Source of the DNA: DASPKT01 sp035626475
GTDB taxonomy: Bacteria; Pseudomonadota; Alphaproteobacteria; Azospirillales; Azospirillaceae
Direction: 5' to 3'
NCBI GenBank assembly: GCA_035626475.1
Contig: DASPNP010000028.1
Span: forward strand, 1-45,604
DNA length: 45,604 nt
Positions within the stretch are counted from its first letter, which is position 1. Each line of letters starts with the position of its first letter. The notes beneath the pieces were generated by a model, which did no database searches, was not told where the DNA came from, and worked only from the letters and a program-made list of their open reading frames with translations. Positions 28,062-36,623 of the stretch are shown piece by piece. Both the position numbers and the translations under genes were made by a program.

Positions 28062-29279
28062 GTGCGGGCCCTGGCGGCATCGCTGGGCGGCTGGGCGGAG
28101 GGGCTGCGCGGCCTGCCGCCCGGTGTCTGGGTCATCGTCGGCGGCGCCTTCCTGGGACGCTGCGGCAGCTTCGTCGTGCCGTTCCTGATGCTGTTCCTGA
28201 CGGGGGAGCGCGGCGCCAACCCGGCCACCGCCGGGCTGGTGGTGGCGGCTTTCGGCGCCGGCTCGGTGGTCGGCAGCCTGGTCGGCGGCACGCTGGCCGA
28301 CCGGATCGGGCGCAAGCCGGTCATGGTCGGCGCCATGGCGCTGAGCGCCACCGTCATGCCCTGGATACCGACGCTGGATAGCCTCTGGGCCATCGGCGGC
28401 GCGCTGGCGCTGATCGGCGGCATGACCGACATGTACCGCCCGGCCTCCAGCGCCGCCATCGGCGACATGGTGGGTGAGGGGCAGCGCGTCAGGGCCTTCG
28501 GGCTGATCTACTGGGCGGCGAACCTGGGCTCCGCCATCGCGCCGGTGCTGGGCGGGGCGCTCGCCGTCTGGGGTGGGCACAAGCTGCTCTACTGGAGCAA
28601 CGCCGCTGTCTTCGCCGTCTACGCCGTCTTGCTGCTGGTCCTGTTCCGGGAGAGCCGGCCGGAGCGGGCGGCGGGAACGCCGGCGGGGAGCGGCCGGGGC
28701 GGGCTGCGCGCGGCCTTCGCCGACCCGGTGGTCTGGTCGGTGTCGGGCGGCTCCTTCCTCTGCGCCAGCCTGTTCTTCCAGGCCTACACCACCCTGCCGC
28801 TGGCGATGCGGGCGGCGGGGTTCGGCACGACCGACTACGGCATCGCGGTCGCCATGAACGGCTTGGCGGTCGTCGCCTTCTCCCTGCCTGTGGCGGCGCT
28901 GGTGGCTGGCATGGACCCGAAGCGCGTGCTCACCGTCGGCGGCCTGCTGATGGGCGGCGGCGTGGCGCTGACGGGCCTGGCGGGCACGGTGCCGGCCTTC
29001 GCCGCCATCGTCGTGCTCTGGACCATCGGCGAAATCCTCACCGCGCCGGTGGCGCCCGCCGTGCTCTCGCGCGCCGCCCCGCCCGACCGCCGCGGCGCCT
29101 ACCAGGCGACCCTGACCGCCGCCTGGAGCCTCGCCGCCGTGGCCGGCCCGGTGCTGGGCGGCCTCGCCATCGGCCTGCACCCGCAGGCGGTGTGGATCGG
29201 CTGCGGCGTGGTCGGGCTCCTGGCCGCCGCCTGCTTCGCGGCGCTGCCCCGGCGGACGGCGCCCGGGGGCCTCACATGA
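28062..29279 (+). CDS. MFS transporter
   Basis: This is an inner-membrane major facilitator, 405 residues with 12 predicted helices. The loop 2-3 motif A appears as GGTLADRIGRKPVMVG (about residues 75-90). The halves are joined by a basic loop (RESRPERAAGTPAGSGRGG). The GTG start is four codon-widths from the proS stop, so it is probably co-transcribed with proS. Its substrate cannot be read from sequence; drug or metabolite efflux is a family-level guess. Its stop overlaps the stop of the convergent RTX gene by 8 bases. Confidence 0.9.
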   Translation: MRALAASLGGWAEGLRGLPPGVWVIVGGAFLGRCGSFVVPFLMLFLTGERGANPATAGLVVAAFGAGSVVGSLVGGTLADRIGRKPVMVGAMALSATVMPWIPTLDSLWAIGGALALIGGMTDMYRPASSAAIGDMVGEGQRVRAFGLIYWAANLGSAIAPVLGGALAVWGGHKLLYWSNAAVFAVYAVLLLVLFRESRPERAAGTPAGSGRGGLRAAFADPVVWSVSGGSFLCASLFFQAYTTLPLAMRAAGFGTTDYGIAVAMNGLAVVAFSLPVAALVAGMDPKRVLTVGGLLMGGGVALTGLAGTVPAFAAIVVLWTIGEILTAPVAPAVLSRAAPPDRRGAYQATLTAAWSLAAVAGPVLGGLAIGLHPQAVWIGCGVVGLLAAACFAALPRRTAPGGLT

Positions 29280-31209
29280 TGTCGCCGACCCCGATGATCC
29301 GGGCGGTGGCGAGCACGTCGCCGGCGTCGTGCCACATGGTGCCGTCCCAATAGACGCCGTAGCCGCTGTCGTGCCGGAACAGGATGTCGTCGCGCCCGTC
29401 GCCGGTGAAGTCGCCGGTGGCCGCGATCTCCCAGCCCGAGTTCAGGGAGAAGAGCCATTCCGACGTGCCGGCCTGGGCGTCGGAGATGTGGATGGCGCGC
29501 GACGACGGGTTGAAGAGCAGCACGTCGTCATGGGCCGAGCCGGTGAAGTTGCCGGTCGCGGCGACAGTCCAACTCAGCATGTTCGCCGGCATCGGCACGA
29601 GCCAGAGCTCGCCCCCGTGGCAGGCGAGCAGCTGGCCGGTCTTGACGTTGCGGATCAGCAGTTCCTCATGCACCGCCGCCCCGGTGCCGGTGGCGCCGAA
29701 CAGGTTGCCGGTCCCGGCGAAGCTGAAGTCGGAGGAGAGGGTGATGTGGTACGTGCTCTTGCCGGTCATGGCGTCGAGCGCGACGATGTCGCCGTCCGCC
29801 TCGCGCAGGATCAGTTCCTCGGCCACGCCGCCCGTCGTGTTCGCGATGCCGAGCAGTGTGGCGCCGATCGGCACGGCGACAGGCTCGATGGAACCCAGGT
29901 TCGTTATGTCGCAGAGGTACCAGTTCTCGCTGAACTTGAGCAGGACGTCCGCCTTGCGGTCGCCCGTCATGTCGCCGACGCCGGCGAAATTCTCCGGCCC
30001 CAGCCCGCCGATGATCCATGAGAAGCCGTCGCTGCCCAGCGCCTGGTCCCAGATGGCGATGCTTCCGTCCGGCGACATCAGGAAGAGCTCTTCGCGCACG
30101 ATCGAGCGCATCTCGGCGAGGGTGACCTCCCGGTCGTCGAAGCGGAGCCGCTCCACGTCGGACAGGATATCGGGTCCCTGGATACCGCCATTGACGGTGT
30201 GGACCAGCTTGGTAACGCCGCCCTCGTCCACCAGCTTGAACTCGGCGAGCCGCCCGCCGACGACGAAGATGTCCGCACCGGCGCCCCCGTCTACGGTCTC
30301 GCTGCCGATACTGCCCCTGATGAGGTCGTTGCCGCCGGCGCCGCAGAGGCTGTCGCCCCCGTACCAGCCGTCGATGGTGTCCGCTCCCGCCGATCCCGTG
30401 AGCGTGTCCGCGCTGGCCGATCCCCGGATCAGCAGGCCCTCGATCCCCTTCAGCGTGTCCCGCCCGCCGTTGCCGTCGTCGATCGTGACCGTGCGCCCGG
30501 CCGATACCGCCGAGGCGTTGAAAAGGGTTTGGCTCCAGAAGACGTAGGATGCCGCATCACGGCCGGTGCCGCCGTCGAGCGTGTCGTCCCCGCCCGCCCC
30601 GTCCAGCGTGTCGTCACCCTCGTCGCCGGCCAAGAGGTCGTGATGACCTCCGCCCTCCAGGAGGTCGTTCCCTTCGCAGCCCTCCAGCGTGTCGTTGCCC
30701 GTGAAGCCGCTGGCGAAGGTTTCGTCCGCGTCGTCGCCGCGCAGCGTATCGTTGCCGGTCCCGCCGATCAGATGGTCCGCGCCGATGTTGCCACGGAGAT
30801 TGTCGTCGCCGCCCAGCGCTTCGATGCGGTCGTCACCGGCGAATCCGACGAGCCAGTCCCCGCGGTTGGATCCGACGATCGTGTCGTCGGCGCCGAACAG
30901 GTGCGCGGTCAGCCAGAGCGGCAGATCGCCCGATCCGATCCAGAACGGGTCCAGATAGACTCCCGGTACGTAGGTATCCGTGATGACGGCCCCGGTTTGG
31001 CTGCCCCAACCGATCTCGATGCGCTCAACAGTGCCGCTGATCCAGCCGAAGGAGCCGATGGTGACGTCGCCCCGCATCTCCAGGAAGCGGCCGCCGTCCT
31101 CCACCCGGATGGTGCCGGAGGAGGGCTGCGTGCGCGTGCCGCTGAGCGGTCCGATGAACTCGCTCGACATGTCCAGCGCCACGTTCGGCGATGCTTGCAG
31201 GACGGGCAT
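29272..31209 (-). CDS. RTX calcium-binding repeat protein with C-terminal propeller-like repeats (paralogue 1)
   Basis: The predicted protein is 645 residues. Residues 1-105 form a beta-rich N-terminal domain. RTX nonapeptide repeats of the GGxGxDxL type run at about 106-217 and 262-316, separated by LFNASAVSAGRTVTI. From about 370 come repeats of the form EEL-L-x-G-I--WD ... GTGDFTGDGRDDILFR, resembling FG-GAP/VCBS beta-propeller blades, to the C-terminus (VGVGDIM). The ATG at 31209 has GGAAGGAAG upstream. Export by a type I system is typical of RTX proteins, but no HlyB/HlyD/TolC genes are in the window. Adhesion or surface-matrix function is inferred. Confidence 0.85.
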   Translation of the reverse strand: MPVLQASPNVALDMSSEFIGPLSGTRTQPSSGTIRVEDGGRFLEMRGDVTIGSFGWISGTVERIEIGWGSQTGAVITDTYVPGVYLDPFWIGSGDLPLWLTAHLFGADDTIVGSNRGDWLVGFAGDDRIEALGGDDNLRGNIGADHLIGGTGNDTLRGDDADETFASGFTGNDTLEGCEGNDLLEGGGHHDLLAGDEGDDTLDGAGGDDTLDGGTGRDAASYVFWSQTLFNASAVSAGRTVTIDDGNGGRDTLKGIEGLLIRGSASADTLTGSAGADTIDGWYGGDSLCGAGGNDLIRGSIGSETVDGGAGADIFVVGGRLAEFKLVDEGGVTKLVHTVNGGIQGPDILSDVERLRFDDREVTLAEMRSIVREELFLMSPDGSIAIWDQALGSDGFSWIIGGLGPENFAGVGDMTGDRKADVLLKFSENWYLCDITNLGSIEPVAVPIGATLLGIANTTGGVAEELILREADGDIVALDAMTGKSTYHITLSSDFSFAGTGNLFGATGTGAAVHEELLIRNVKTGQLLACHGGELWLVPMPANMLSWTVAATGNFTGSAHDDVLLFNPSSRAIHISDAQAGTSEWLFSLNSGWEIAATGDFTGDGRDDILFRHDSGYGVYWDGTMWHDAGDVLATARIIGVGDIM

Positions 31210-31536
31210 CCGTATCTTCCTTCCAAGGGTCCCTGAAGCGGCGCCAGCCGGGCCGGCCTGGCGCTTTTCGCGGGGATGCTGCCCCCGGCACTCCTTACCG
31301 TCGAGACGCGCAGACCGGTGTCTCCGCCGTTGCCGACGCTGCCACCTGCAGGCAATCGATCGGGCGGGCGGCCTCACGTCCGTCGGTGTTCCCGGCGCGG
31401 AGGCCGCCCGGGAAACTCTCAGGGATCACCCCGTCCGGCGGGAGCGCATCCCTTCGGACGCGATTGCCCCGATACGGCCGGAGAGGCCGCCGCAGCGGTG
31501 CCGGTCGTGGCGAGAACTGGTGCTCGGCGCGAGGGC
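31210..31536. other. Region between the two RTX genes: leader and promoter area of paralogue 1
   Basis: No gene was seen. From the paralogue-1 start upstream: the ribosome binding site, a hairpin GCGCCAG/CTGGCGC (31241-31264), the shared 15-base element (31304-31318), and a perfect 10-bp dyad GGGCGGCCTC/GAGGCCGCCC (31366-31375, 31400-31409) that may mark the end of paralogue 2's message. Confidence 0.55.
31304..31329 (-). promoter_or_regulatory. Conserved upstream element of RTX paralogue 1
   Basis: On the minus strand it reads CGGCAA, 11 bases, then the 15-mer CCGGTCTGCGCGTCT (31318-31304), ending 94 bases before the ATG. The same composition and spacing occur before paralogue 2 (33624-33638). 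It is a likely promoter-proximal or operator element; the factor is unknown. Confidence 0.5.
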
Positions 31537-33519
31537 CTAGCCGAGCTGGGCGACGCCGACGAGATCGACCCGGGCGAGCACGTTGCCGAGGTCGACGAAC
31601 TGCCAGCCGTCCCAGTAGATGGCGTTGCCGGTGGAGGCGTTCCTCAGGATGATGTCGTCCTGCATGTCGCCGCTGACGTCGCCCGTGCCGGCGATCTCCC
31701 AGCCGGCGCCCAGGGTGAACAGGTCGAAGAAGCGGGAGAAGATGCTTCCGTCCCAGATGATCAGCGTCCGTGTGTCGATGTTGTAGAAGAGGAAATCGTC
31801 GTCGTCGTCGGTTCCGAAGTCGCCGATGGCCTGCAGCCGCCACCCCGAACCGGGCGCAAGGGTGAGCAGATCCTTGAAGTAGCCTTCGGTCCACTGCAGC
31901 AGCGCGCCCGTGTCCCGGTTCTGGAAGATGATGCTGGTCGGGCCGAAGGAGAAATATCCGAAGAAGCCGGTACCGACGACCTCGTAGCCCGGCCGGAGCG
32001 TCAGGAAGGGCGTGGATGACCCAGTCTGCAGATCGTGGAAGCGGAGATTGCCGCCCTTGTCCTTCAGCAGCAGATCCTCGTTGTTGTCGCCGGTGAAACG
32101 GCCGGTGGCGACCGCTTCGAAGCCCGCCGCGATCCTCACCGGCTCGAAGGTGGGGGCAGGGTCGAAGGGCGGACCAAGCGTGACGGTCCGCCCGTCGGAA
32201 AGGCTGAGGACGACATTCTCCCTGGAATCGTTCCGCCCGAGTGTACCGGCCATGCTGATCGAGGCCGCGGGACGCCCCAGCCAAGTGAACCCGGCACTGC
32301 CCTCGAGCGGGTCCCAGGCGACGAGGCCCCCCGAGGCATGGCGCAGGATGAGCTCTTCCGGATTAACCAGCGGCACCTTCTCCGCGACAACCATGTACGC
32401 ATCCGAGAATCTGACGTCCTCGACCTCGCGAAGGGTCAGGGTCGCATCGGCGTTGCGCCGCCGCAGCGTCAGCACGCCGTTCTCATAGGTGGCGGCGAAG
32501 CTGGAGCGCCGCTCATCGAGGAGGGAGACCACGTCATCCCCGGCGCCGCCGATCATGGTCTCGTCGTCGAGAACGTAGTCGCGCCCTTCGTACCAGGGAT
32601 GCAGAACATCGCGGCCCGGCCCGCCGGCCAGGAGATCGTCACCCGCGCCGCCGTAGAGCGTGTCGTCGCCGGCCGATCCGGTGATGGTGTCCGCCCATCT
32701 GGACCCATTGACCCGGGCCCTTTCGATGCCGGTGACCGTATCGACGGTTCCCCACCCGTCCTGGACGCGGACGGTGCCGCCGCTCCCGATCGCGGAAGCG
32801 TTGATCAGGTAGCCCTTGGTGCTTTCGGAACCGCTGGGCAGGTCGAAGGTCAGGACGTCGTCTCCGGCCCCGCCATTGATGGTGTCGTTGCCCTCCTGGT
32901 CCCAGAGCCAATCGTCACCGGCGCCGCCCAGCAGAATGTCGTTGCCCGGCCCTCCCTCGAGCACGTCGTTGCCGCCAAGCCCGTCGAGGCTGTCGTTGCC
33001 CCCGTTTCTGCCAAGCTGGAAGCGGTCATCACCTCCCAGCCTGTCGCCGCGTTCCGATCCCGTCAGCCGGTCGTCGCCCCGATCGCCGAAGGCCTGGCCC
33101 CCCTCGGCTCCCAGGCGGAGGATGTCGTTCCCGGCCCCGCCGGCCAGATAACCCCGGGCGGAGGAACCCGTCAGCGTGTCGTCCCCGTCCAGCAGATCCG
33201 AAAGGAAGTACCAGTCACCTGAACTGCCCTCGTCCAGGATCGTTGACAGTGGGACCGACAGACCGGTGAGTTTCACGGCGCTGCTGGTGATGTTGCCGTC
33301 CGGCTCGACATAGACGTGGGTGAGGCTGCTGACGGTCCCGCTCCAGCGGCCGTCGGCCCGGGTGAACCGCCCTTCCACCTCGAGATAGCTGCCGGGCAGC
33401 GTCTCGCTTTCCCACCGCAGCAGCGTGCCGGAGGCCGTCGCCAAGCGCCCGGCGAGGGGCTCCAGATCGAACATGTACTGGTAGGTTGGGTGGTTGCCGA
33501 CGGGGATGAGCTGGGGCAC
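31537..33519 (-). CDS. RTX calcium-binding repeat protein with C-terminal propeller-like repeats (paralogue 2)
   Basis: It has the same architecture as its neighbour, 660 residues from the proposed GTG at 33519. The N-terminal domain spans 1-110, RTX repeats 111-223 and 278-330 are split by LINASAIGSGGTVRV, and blades run from about 387 to the end (AGWEIAGTGDVSGDMQDDIILRNASTGNAIYWDG near the C-terminus). The GTG is chosen because GGAG lies five bases upstream and the product begins MPQLIPVGN, aligning with MPVLQASPN of paralogue 1. ATGs at 33597, 33621 and 33675 lack ribosome binding sites. No secretion genes are adjacent; type I export is an inference from the RTX repeats. Confidence 0.82.
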   Translation of the reverse strand: MPQLIPVGNHPTYQYMFDLEPLAGRLATASGTLLRWESETLPGSYLEVEGRFTRADGRWSGTVSSLTHVYVEPDGNITSSAVKLTGLSVPLSTILDEGSSGDWYFLSDLLDGDDTLTGSSARGYLAGGAGNDILRLGAEGGQAFGDRGDDRLTGSERGDRLGGDDRFQLGRNGGNDSLDGLGGNDVLEGGPGNDILLGGAGDDWLWDQEGNDTINGGAGDDVLTFDLPSGSESTKGYLINASAIGSGGTVRVQDGWGTVDTVTGIERARVNGSRWADTITGSAGDDTLYGGAGDDLLAGGPGRDVLHPWYEGRDYVLDDETMIGGAGDDVVSLLDERRSSFAATYENGVLTLRRRNADATLTLREVEDVRFSDAYMVVAEKVPLVNPEELILRHASGGLVAWDPLEGSAGFTWLGRPAASISMAGTLGRNDSRENVVLSLSDGRTVTLGPPFDPAPTFEPVRIAAGFEAVATGRFTGDNNEDLLLKDKGGNLRFHDLQTGSSTPFLTLRPGYEVVGTGFFGYFSFGPTSIIFQNRDTGALLQWTEGYFKDLLTLAPGSGWRLQAIGDFGTDDDDDFLFYNIDTRTLIIWDGSIFSRFFDLFTLGAGWEIAGTGDVSGDMQDDIILRNASTGNAIYWDGWQFVDLGNVLARVDLVGVAQLG

Positions 33520-33623
33520 GTCCGCTCCGCTGTTGGTTCGGGAGCCGGAAGGGCCGACGCCCGCGTGGACCGCGCCCCCATGGGCGCGCGGGCTCATGCT
33601 CGGGGAAGCGCGGTCCGTCATGA

Positions 33624-33649
33624 AGACGCGCAGACCGGCTCGTTCGCGA
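33624..33649 (-). promoter_or_regulatory. Conserved upstream element of RTX paralogue 2
   Basis: On the minus strand it reads CGGCAA, 11 bases, then CCGGTCTGCGCGTCT (33638-33624), ending 104 bases before the GTG at 33519. A 9-bp stem GGACCGCGC/GCGCGGTCC lies between it and the start, as a leader hairpin also does before paralogue 1. Confidence 0.5.
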
Positions 33650-33741
33650 TTGCCGTATCGGGTTTTCGGCCTCATGCGGTCGGACGAGGGAACTACCCGC
33701 CATGAGGAGCCGCCCTTCGTTCGTGCGTCTCCATTCCCCGC

Positions 33742-33770
33742 TTGCCGCCACAGTTCCGCCACCCTATAGG
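33742..33770 (+). promoter_or_regulatory. Promoter of lolCD
   Basis: TTGCCG (33742-33747), a 17-base spacer and TATAGG (33765-33770), giving a start near 33777 and a leader of about 36 bases before lolC. It fits the separation of lolCD from proS in this genome. Confidence 0.5.
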
Positions 33771-33812
33771 GGGATACGGCCCCAGAGGCTCCCTCCCACA
33801 GCACCGGCCCCC

Positions 33813-35072
33813 ATGATCTTCACCGCCTTCGAACGCATGGTCGCGCTGCGCTATCTCCGGGCGCGGCGGCAGGAGGGGTTCATCTCCGTCATCGCCGCCT
33901 TCTCGCTGCTGGGGATCGCGCTGGGCGTGGCGACGCTCATCATCGTCATGTCCGTCATGAACGGCTTCCGCGGCGAGCTGCTGGGCCGCGTGCTGGGCGT
34001 GAACGGCCATGTCAACGTCTACGCCTATGGCGGCAGCATGGGCGCTTATGACGAGCTGGCGCAGAAGCTGCGGCTGCAGCCGGGCGTGATGGCCGCCATG
34101 CCGTCGGTCGAGGCGCAGGCGCTCGTGACCCACCGGGGGGCGGCCAGCGGCGTGCTGGTGCGGGCGTCCCGGCCCGAGGACCTGCGCGCGCGGCCGCTGG
34201 TGAAGGACAGCATCGTCTCCGGGTCGCTGGCCGAGTTCGGCGGCGGGGAGACGGACGGCGAGGGCATCGCCATCGGCATCCGCATGGCGCAGCGCCTGCA
34301 GCTGCAGGTGGGCGACACGCTCACCCTGGTCAGCCCGCGCGGCGTGCAGAGCGCCTTCGGCACCATCCCGCGCACCCGGGCCTATCCCATCGCCGCCATC
34401 TTCGACGTCGGCATGGCCGAGTACGACAACAACCTGATCTTCATGCCGCTGGAGGCGGCGCAGGCCTTCTTCGGCATGGCCGGCGCGGTCTCGGGCATCG
34501 AGATCTTCGTCGCCGACCCCACCGAGATCCGCGCCTACACCCAGGCCATCGCCGACGCGGTCGGCGGCCGCGGGCGGGTGCTGGACTGGCAGCAGGTGAA
34601 CTCCGGCATCACCACCGCGCTGCAGGTGGAGCGGAACGTCATGTTCCTGATCCTCAGCCTGATCATCATGGTGGCGGCCTTCAACATCATCTCCAGCATG
34701 ATCATGCTGGTGAAGGACAAGGGCCGCGACATCGCCATCCTGCGGACCATGGGCGCCACGCGCGGCATGATCATGCGGATATTCTTCCTGTCCGGCGCCT
34801 CGATCGGCGTGATCGGCACGGTGGCGGGCCTGATCCTGGGCGTCGTCTTCGCGCAGAACATCGAGAGCATCCGGCAGTCGCTGCAGGCCCTGACCGGCAC
34901 CGACCTGTTCAACGCCGAAATTTACTTCCTCAGCCAGCTTCCGGCGAAGCTGGACTGGTCGGAGGTGACGCAGGTGATGCTGATGGCGCTGGGGCTGAGC
35001 TTCGCCGCGACGATCTATCCGAGCTGGCGCGCCGCCCGTCTCGATCCGGTGGAGGCCCTGCGCTATGAGTGA
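33813..35072 (+). CDS. lolC: Lipoprotein-releasing ABC transporter permease LolC/E
   Basis: This inner-membrane subunit of the Lol system detaches outer-membrane lipoproteins and hands them to LolA. It has 419 residues with four membrane helices: one near residues 20-45 (FISVIAAFSLLGIALGVATLIIVMSVMNGF) and three in the C-terminal FtsX domain, with a large periplasmic domain between. The motif KDKGRDIAILRTMGATRG is the cytoplasmic coupling helix. The ATG at 33813 (MIFTAFERMVALRYLRARR) matches family starts; the frame upstream is not LolC. It overlaps lolD by 8 bases. A single LolC/E-type permease is common in alphaproteobacteria. Confidence 0.95.
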   Translation: MIFTAFERMVALRYLRARRQEGFISVIAAFSLLGIALGVATLIIVMSVMNGFRGELLGRVLGVNGHVNVYAYGGSMGAYDELAQKLRLQPGVMAAMPSVEAQALVTHRGAASGVLVRASRPEDLRARPLVKDSIVSGSLAEFGGGETDGEGIAIGIRMAQRLQLQVGDTLTLVSPRGVQSAFGTIPRTRAYPIAAIFDVGMAEYDNNLIFMPLEAAQAFFGMAGAVSGIEIFVADPTEIRAYTQAIADAVGGRGRVLDWQQVNSGITTALQVERNVMFLILSLIIMVAAFNIISSMIMLVKDKGRDIAILRTMGATRGMIMRIFFLSGASIGVIGTVAGLILGVVFAQNIESIRQSLQALTGTDLFNAEIYFLSQLPAKLDWSEVTQVMLMALGLSFAATIYPSWRAARLDPVEALRYE

Positions 35073-35763
35073 AACCCCGGTGAACGGCACGCCAGTCCTG
35101 GAGCTGCGCGGCATCCGCCGCACCTTCACCCAGGCCGGCTCGAAGCTGGAGGTGCTGCGCGGCGCCGACTGCGCGGTGCGCGCGGGCGAGCTGGTGGCGC
35201 TGGTCGGGCCCAGCGGCGCCGGCAAGTCGACCCTGCTGCACATCGCCGGGCTGCTGGAGCATGCCGACGAGGGCGCCATCCTGGTCGGCGGGCGCGACGC
35301 GGCCAAGCTGGACGATGGCGACCGCACGGCGCTGCGCCGCAGCTCCATCGGCTTCGTCTACCAGTTCCACCATCTGCTGCCCGAGTTCAGCGCGGAGGAG
35401 AACATCGTCCTGCCGCAGATGATCGGCGGCATCGCCAAGGCCGAGGCGAGGGGGCGGGCGCGCGAGCTGCTGGGCCTGGTCGGGCTGGCCCAGCGCGCCG
35501 ACCACCGGCCGGCCCGCCTGTCCGGCGGCGAGCAGCAGCGCGTCGCCATCGCCCGGGCGCTGGCCAACCGGCCGCGCGTGCTGATCGCCGACGAGCCCAC
35601 GGGCAACCTCGACGTCCACACCGCGGACGACGTGTTCGCGGTGCTGAGGGGCTTGGTGCACAGCCAGGGGCTGGGCGCGCTGGTGGCGACCCACAATCTT
35701 GACCTCGCCAAGAGCATGGACCGCATCGTCGAGATGCGCGACGGGCTGCTGGTGGAGCATTGA
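35065..35763 (+). CDS. lolD: Lipoprotein-releasing ABC transporter ATPase LolD
   Basis: This ATPase powers lipoprotein release with LolC/E. It has 232 residues. Walker A is GPSGAGKST (residues about 50-58), followed by a Q-loop in FVYQFHHLLPEF, which is the LolD-type sequence. The signature is LSGGEQQRVAIARAL, Walker B is VLIADEPTGNLD, and the H-loop is VATHNLDLA. It overlaps both lolC and the following glycosylase gene, so the three are translated from one message. Confidence 0.96.
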   Translation: MSETPVNGTPVLELRGIRRTFTQAGSKLEVLRGADCAVRAGELVALVGPSGAGKSTLLHIAGLLEHADEGAILVGGRDAAKLDDGDRTALRRSSIGFVYQFHHLLPEFSAEENIVLPQMIGGIAKAEARGRARELLGLVGLAQRADHRPARLSGGEQQRVAIARALANRPRVLIADEPTGNLDVHTADDVFAVLRGLVHSQGLGALVATHNLDLAKSMDRIVEMRDGLLVEH

Positions 35764-36623
35764 GCGCGCGGCGCCTGGCCCTGCCGCCCGGATTCGACCC
35801 CGGCCCGGCGCTGTCCTACCACGGCCGCGACCAGCAGAGCCCGGCCGAGCGGGTGGAGGGAACGCGGCTCACCAAGGCGCTGCTGCTGGACGGCGCGCCC
35901 GCGCTGCTGACCATCGCCATCGGCCCGGCCGAGGCCGAGATTTCGGTCGACCGCCCGGGCCTGGAGGACGCGGCGGCCCGCATCGCCGCGCGCATGCTGG
36001 GCCTGCTGCACGACCCCGCCGGGTTCGAGCAGCGGGCGGCCCGTGAGCCGGAGATCGCCCGGCTGATCGGCGGCCGCGCCGGCTACCGCATGCCGCTGGC
36101 ACCAAGCATCTTCGAGGCGGTGGCGTGGGCCATCATCGGCCAGCAGATCAACCTGACCTTCGCCGCCACCCTGCGGCGCGAGCTGATCCTGCTGGCCGGG
36201 CGCCCGCACCCGTCGGGCATGATCGCCCATCCGTCACCGGAGGACGTGGCGCGGCTGGATCGCGAACAACTGCTGGAGCGGCGCTTCTCCCGCCAGAAGG
36301 CGGACTACCTGATCGGCCTCTGCCGCGCCGTCGTGGAAGGCTCGCTCGACCTGGAAGGGCTGGCCAGCCTGCCGCCGGAGGAGGCGCATGCACGGCTGGT
36401 GGCGCTGAAGGGCATCGGCCCCTGGACGGCTCAGTACATCCTGCTGCGCGGCTGCGGCTTCCCCGACTGCGTGCCGGTCGGCGACGCCGGGCTTGCCGCG
36501 GCACTGCAGCGCTTCCACGGCATGGACCGCCGCCCGACCGCGCAGGAGCAGGCCGCCCTCATGGCGCCCTACGCCCCCTGGCGCAGCCTCGCCACCGCGC
36601 ATATGTGGGCGAGCTTGGGGTAG
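35760..36623 (+). CDS. DNA-3-methyladenine glycosylase II (AlkA-like, HhH-GPD)
   Basis: It removes alkylated bases such as 3- and 7-methylpurines. It has 287 residues from a TTG start overlapping the lolD stop; no ATG is available near the domain start. An N-terminal TBP-like domain (about 1-105) precedes the HhH-GPD fold. The hairpin LVALKGIGPWTAQYILLRG is followed by PVGDAGL, whose Asp (D242) is the catalytic residue. It is translationally coupled to lolCD but functionally unrelated, so it may have been added to the operon. The stop is followed by a repeat-filled region. Confidence 0.9.
   Translation: MSARRLALPPGFDPGPALSYHGRDQQSPAERVEGTRLTKALLLDGAPALLTIAIGPAEAEISVDRPGLEDAAARIAARMLGLLHDPAGFEQRAAREPEIARLIGGRAGYRMPLAPSIFEAVAWAIIGQQINLTFAATLRRELILLAGRPHPSGMIAHPSPEDVARLDREQLLERRFSRQKADYLIGLCRAVVEGSLDLEGLASLPPEEAHARLVALKGIGPWTAQYILLRGCGFPDCVPVGDAGLAAALQRFHGMDRRPTAQEQAALMAPYAPWRSLATAHMWASLG

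Noticed and set aside
30600..33150. Short repeated units in the RTX genes seen as a possible CRISPR or tandem DNA repeat
   Set aside because: The periodicity of about 27 bases is the coding trace of degenerate GGxGxDxL nonapeptides, with no identical repeats or spacers.
33520..33804. N-terminal extension of RTX paralogue 2 (ATGs at 33597, 33621, 33675)
   Set aside because: No ribosome binding site before any of these, no similarity to paralogue 1 in that stretch, and the conserved upstream element would fall inside coding sequence.
33702..33812. Longer LolC start at 33702
   Set aside because: The extra 37 residues are Pro/Arg-rich, overlap the predicted promoter and have no counterpart in the family.
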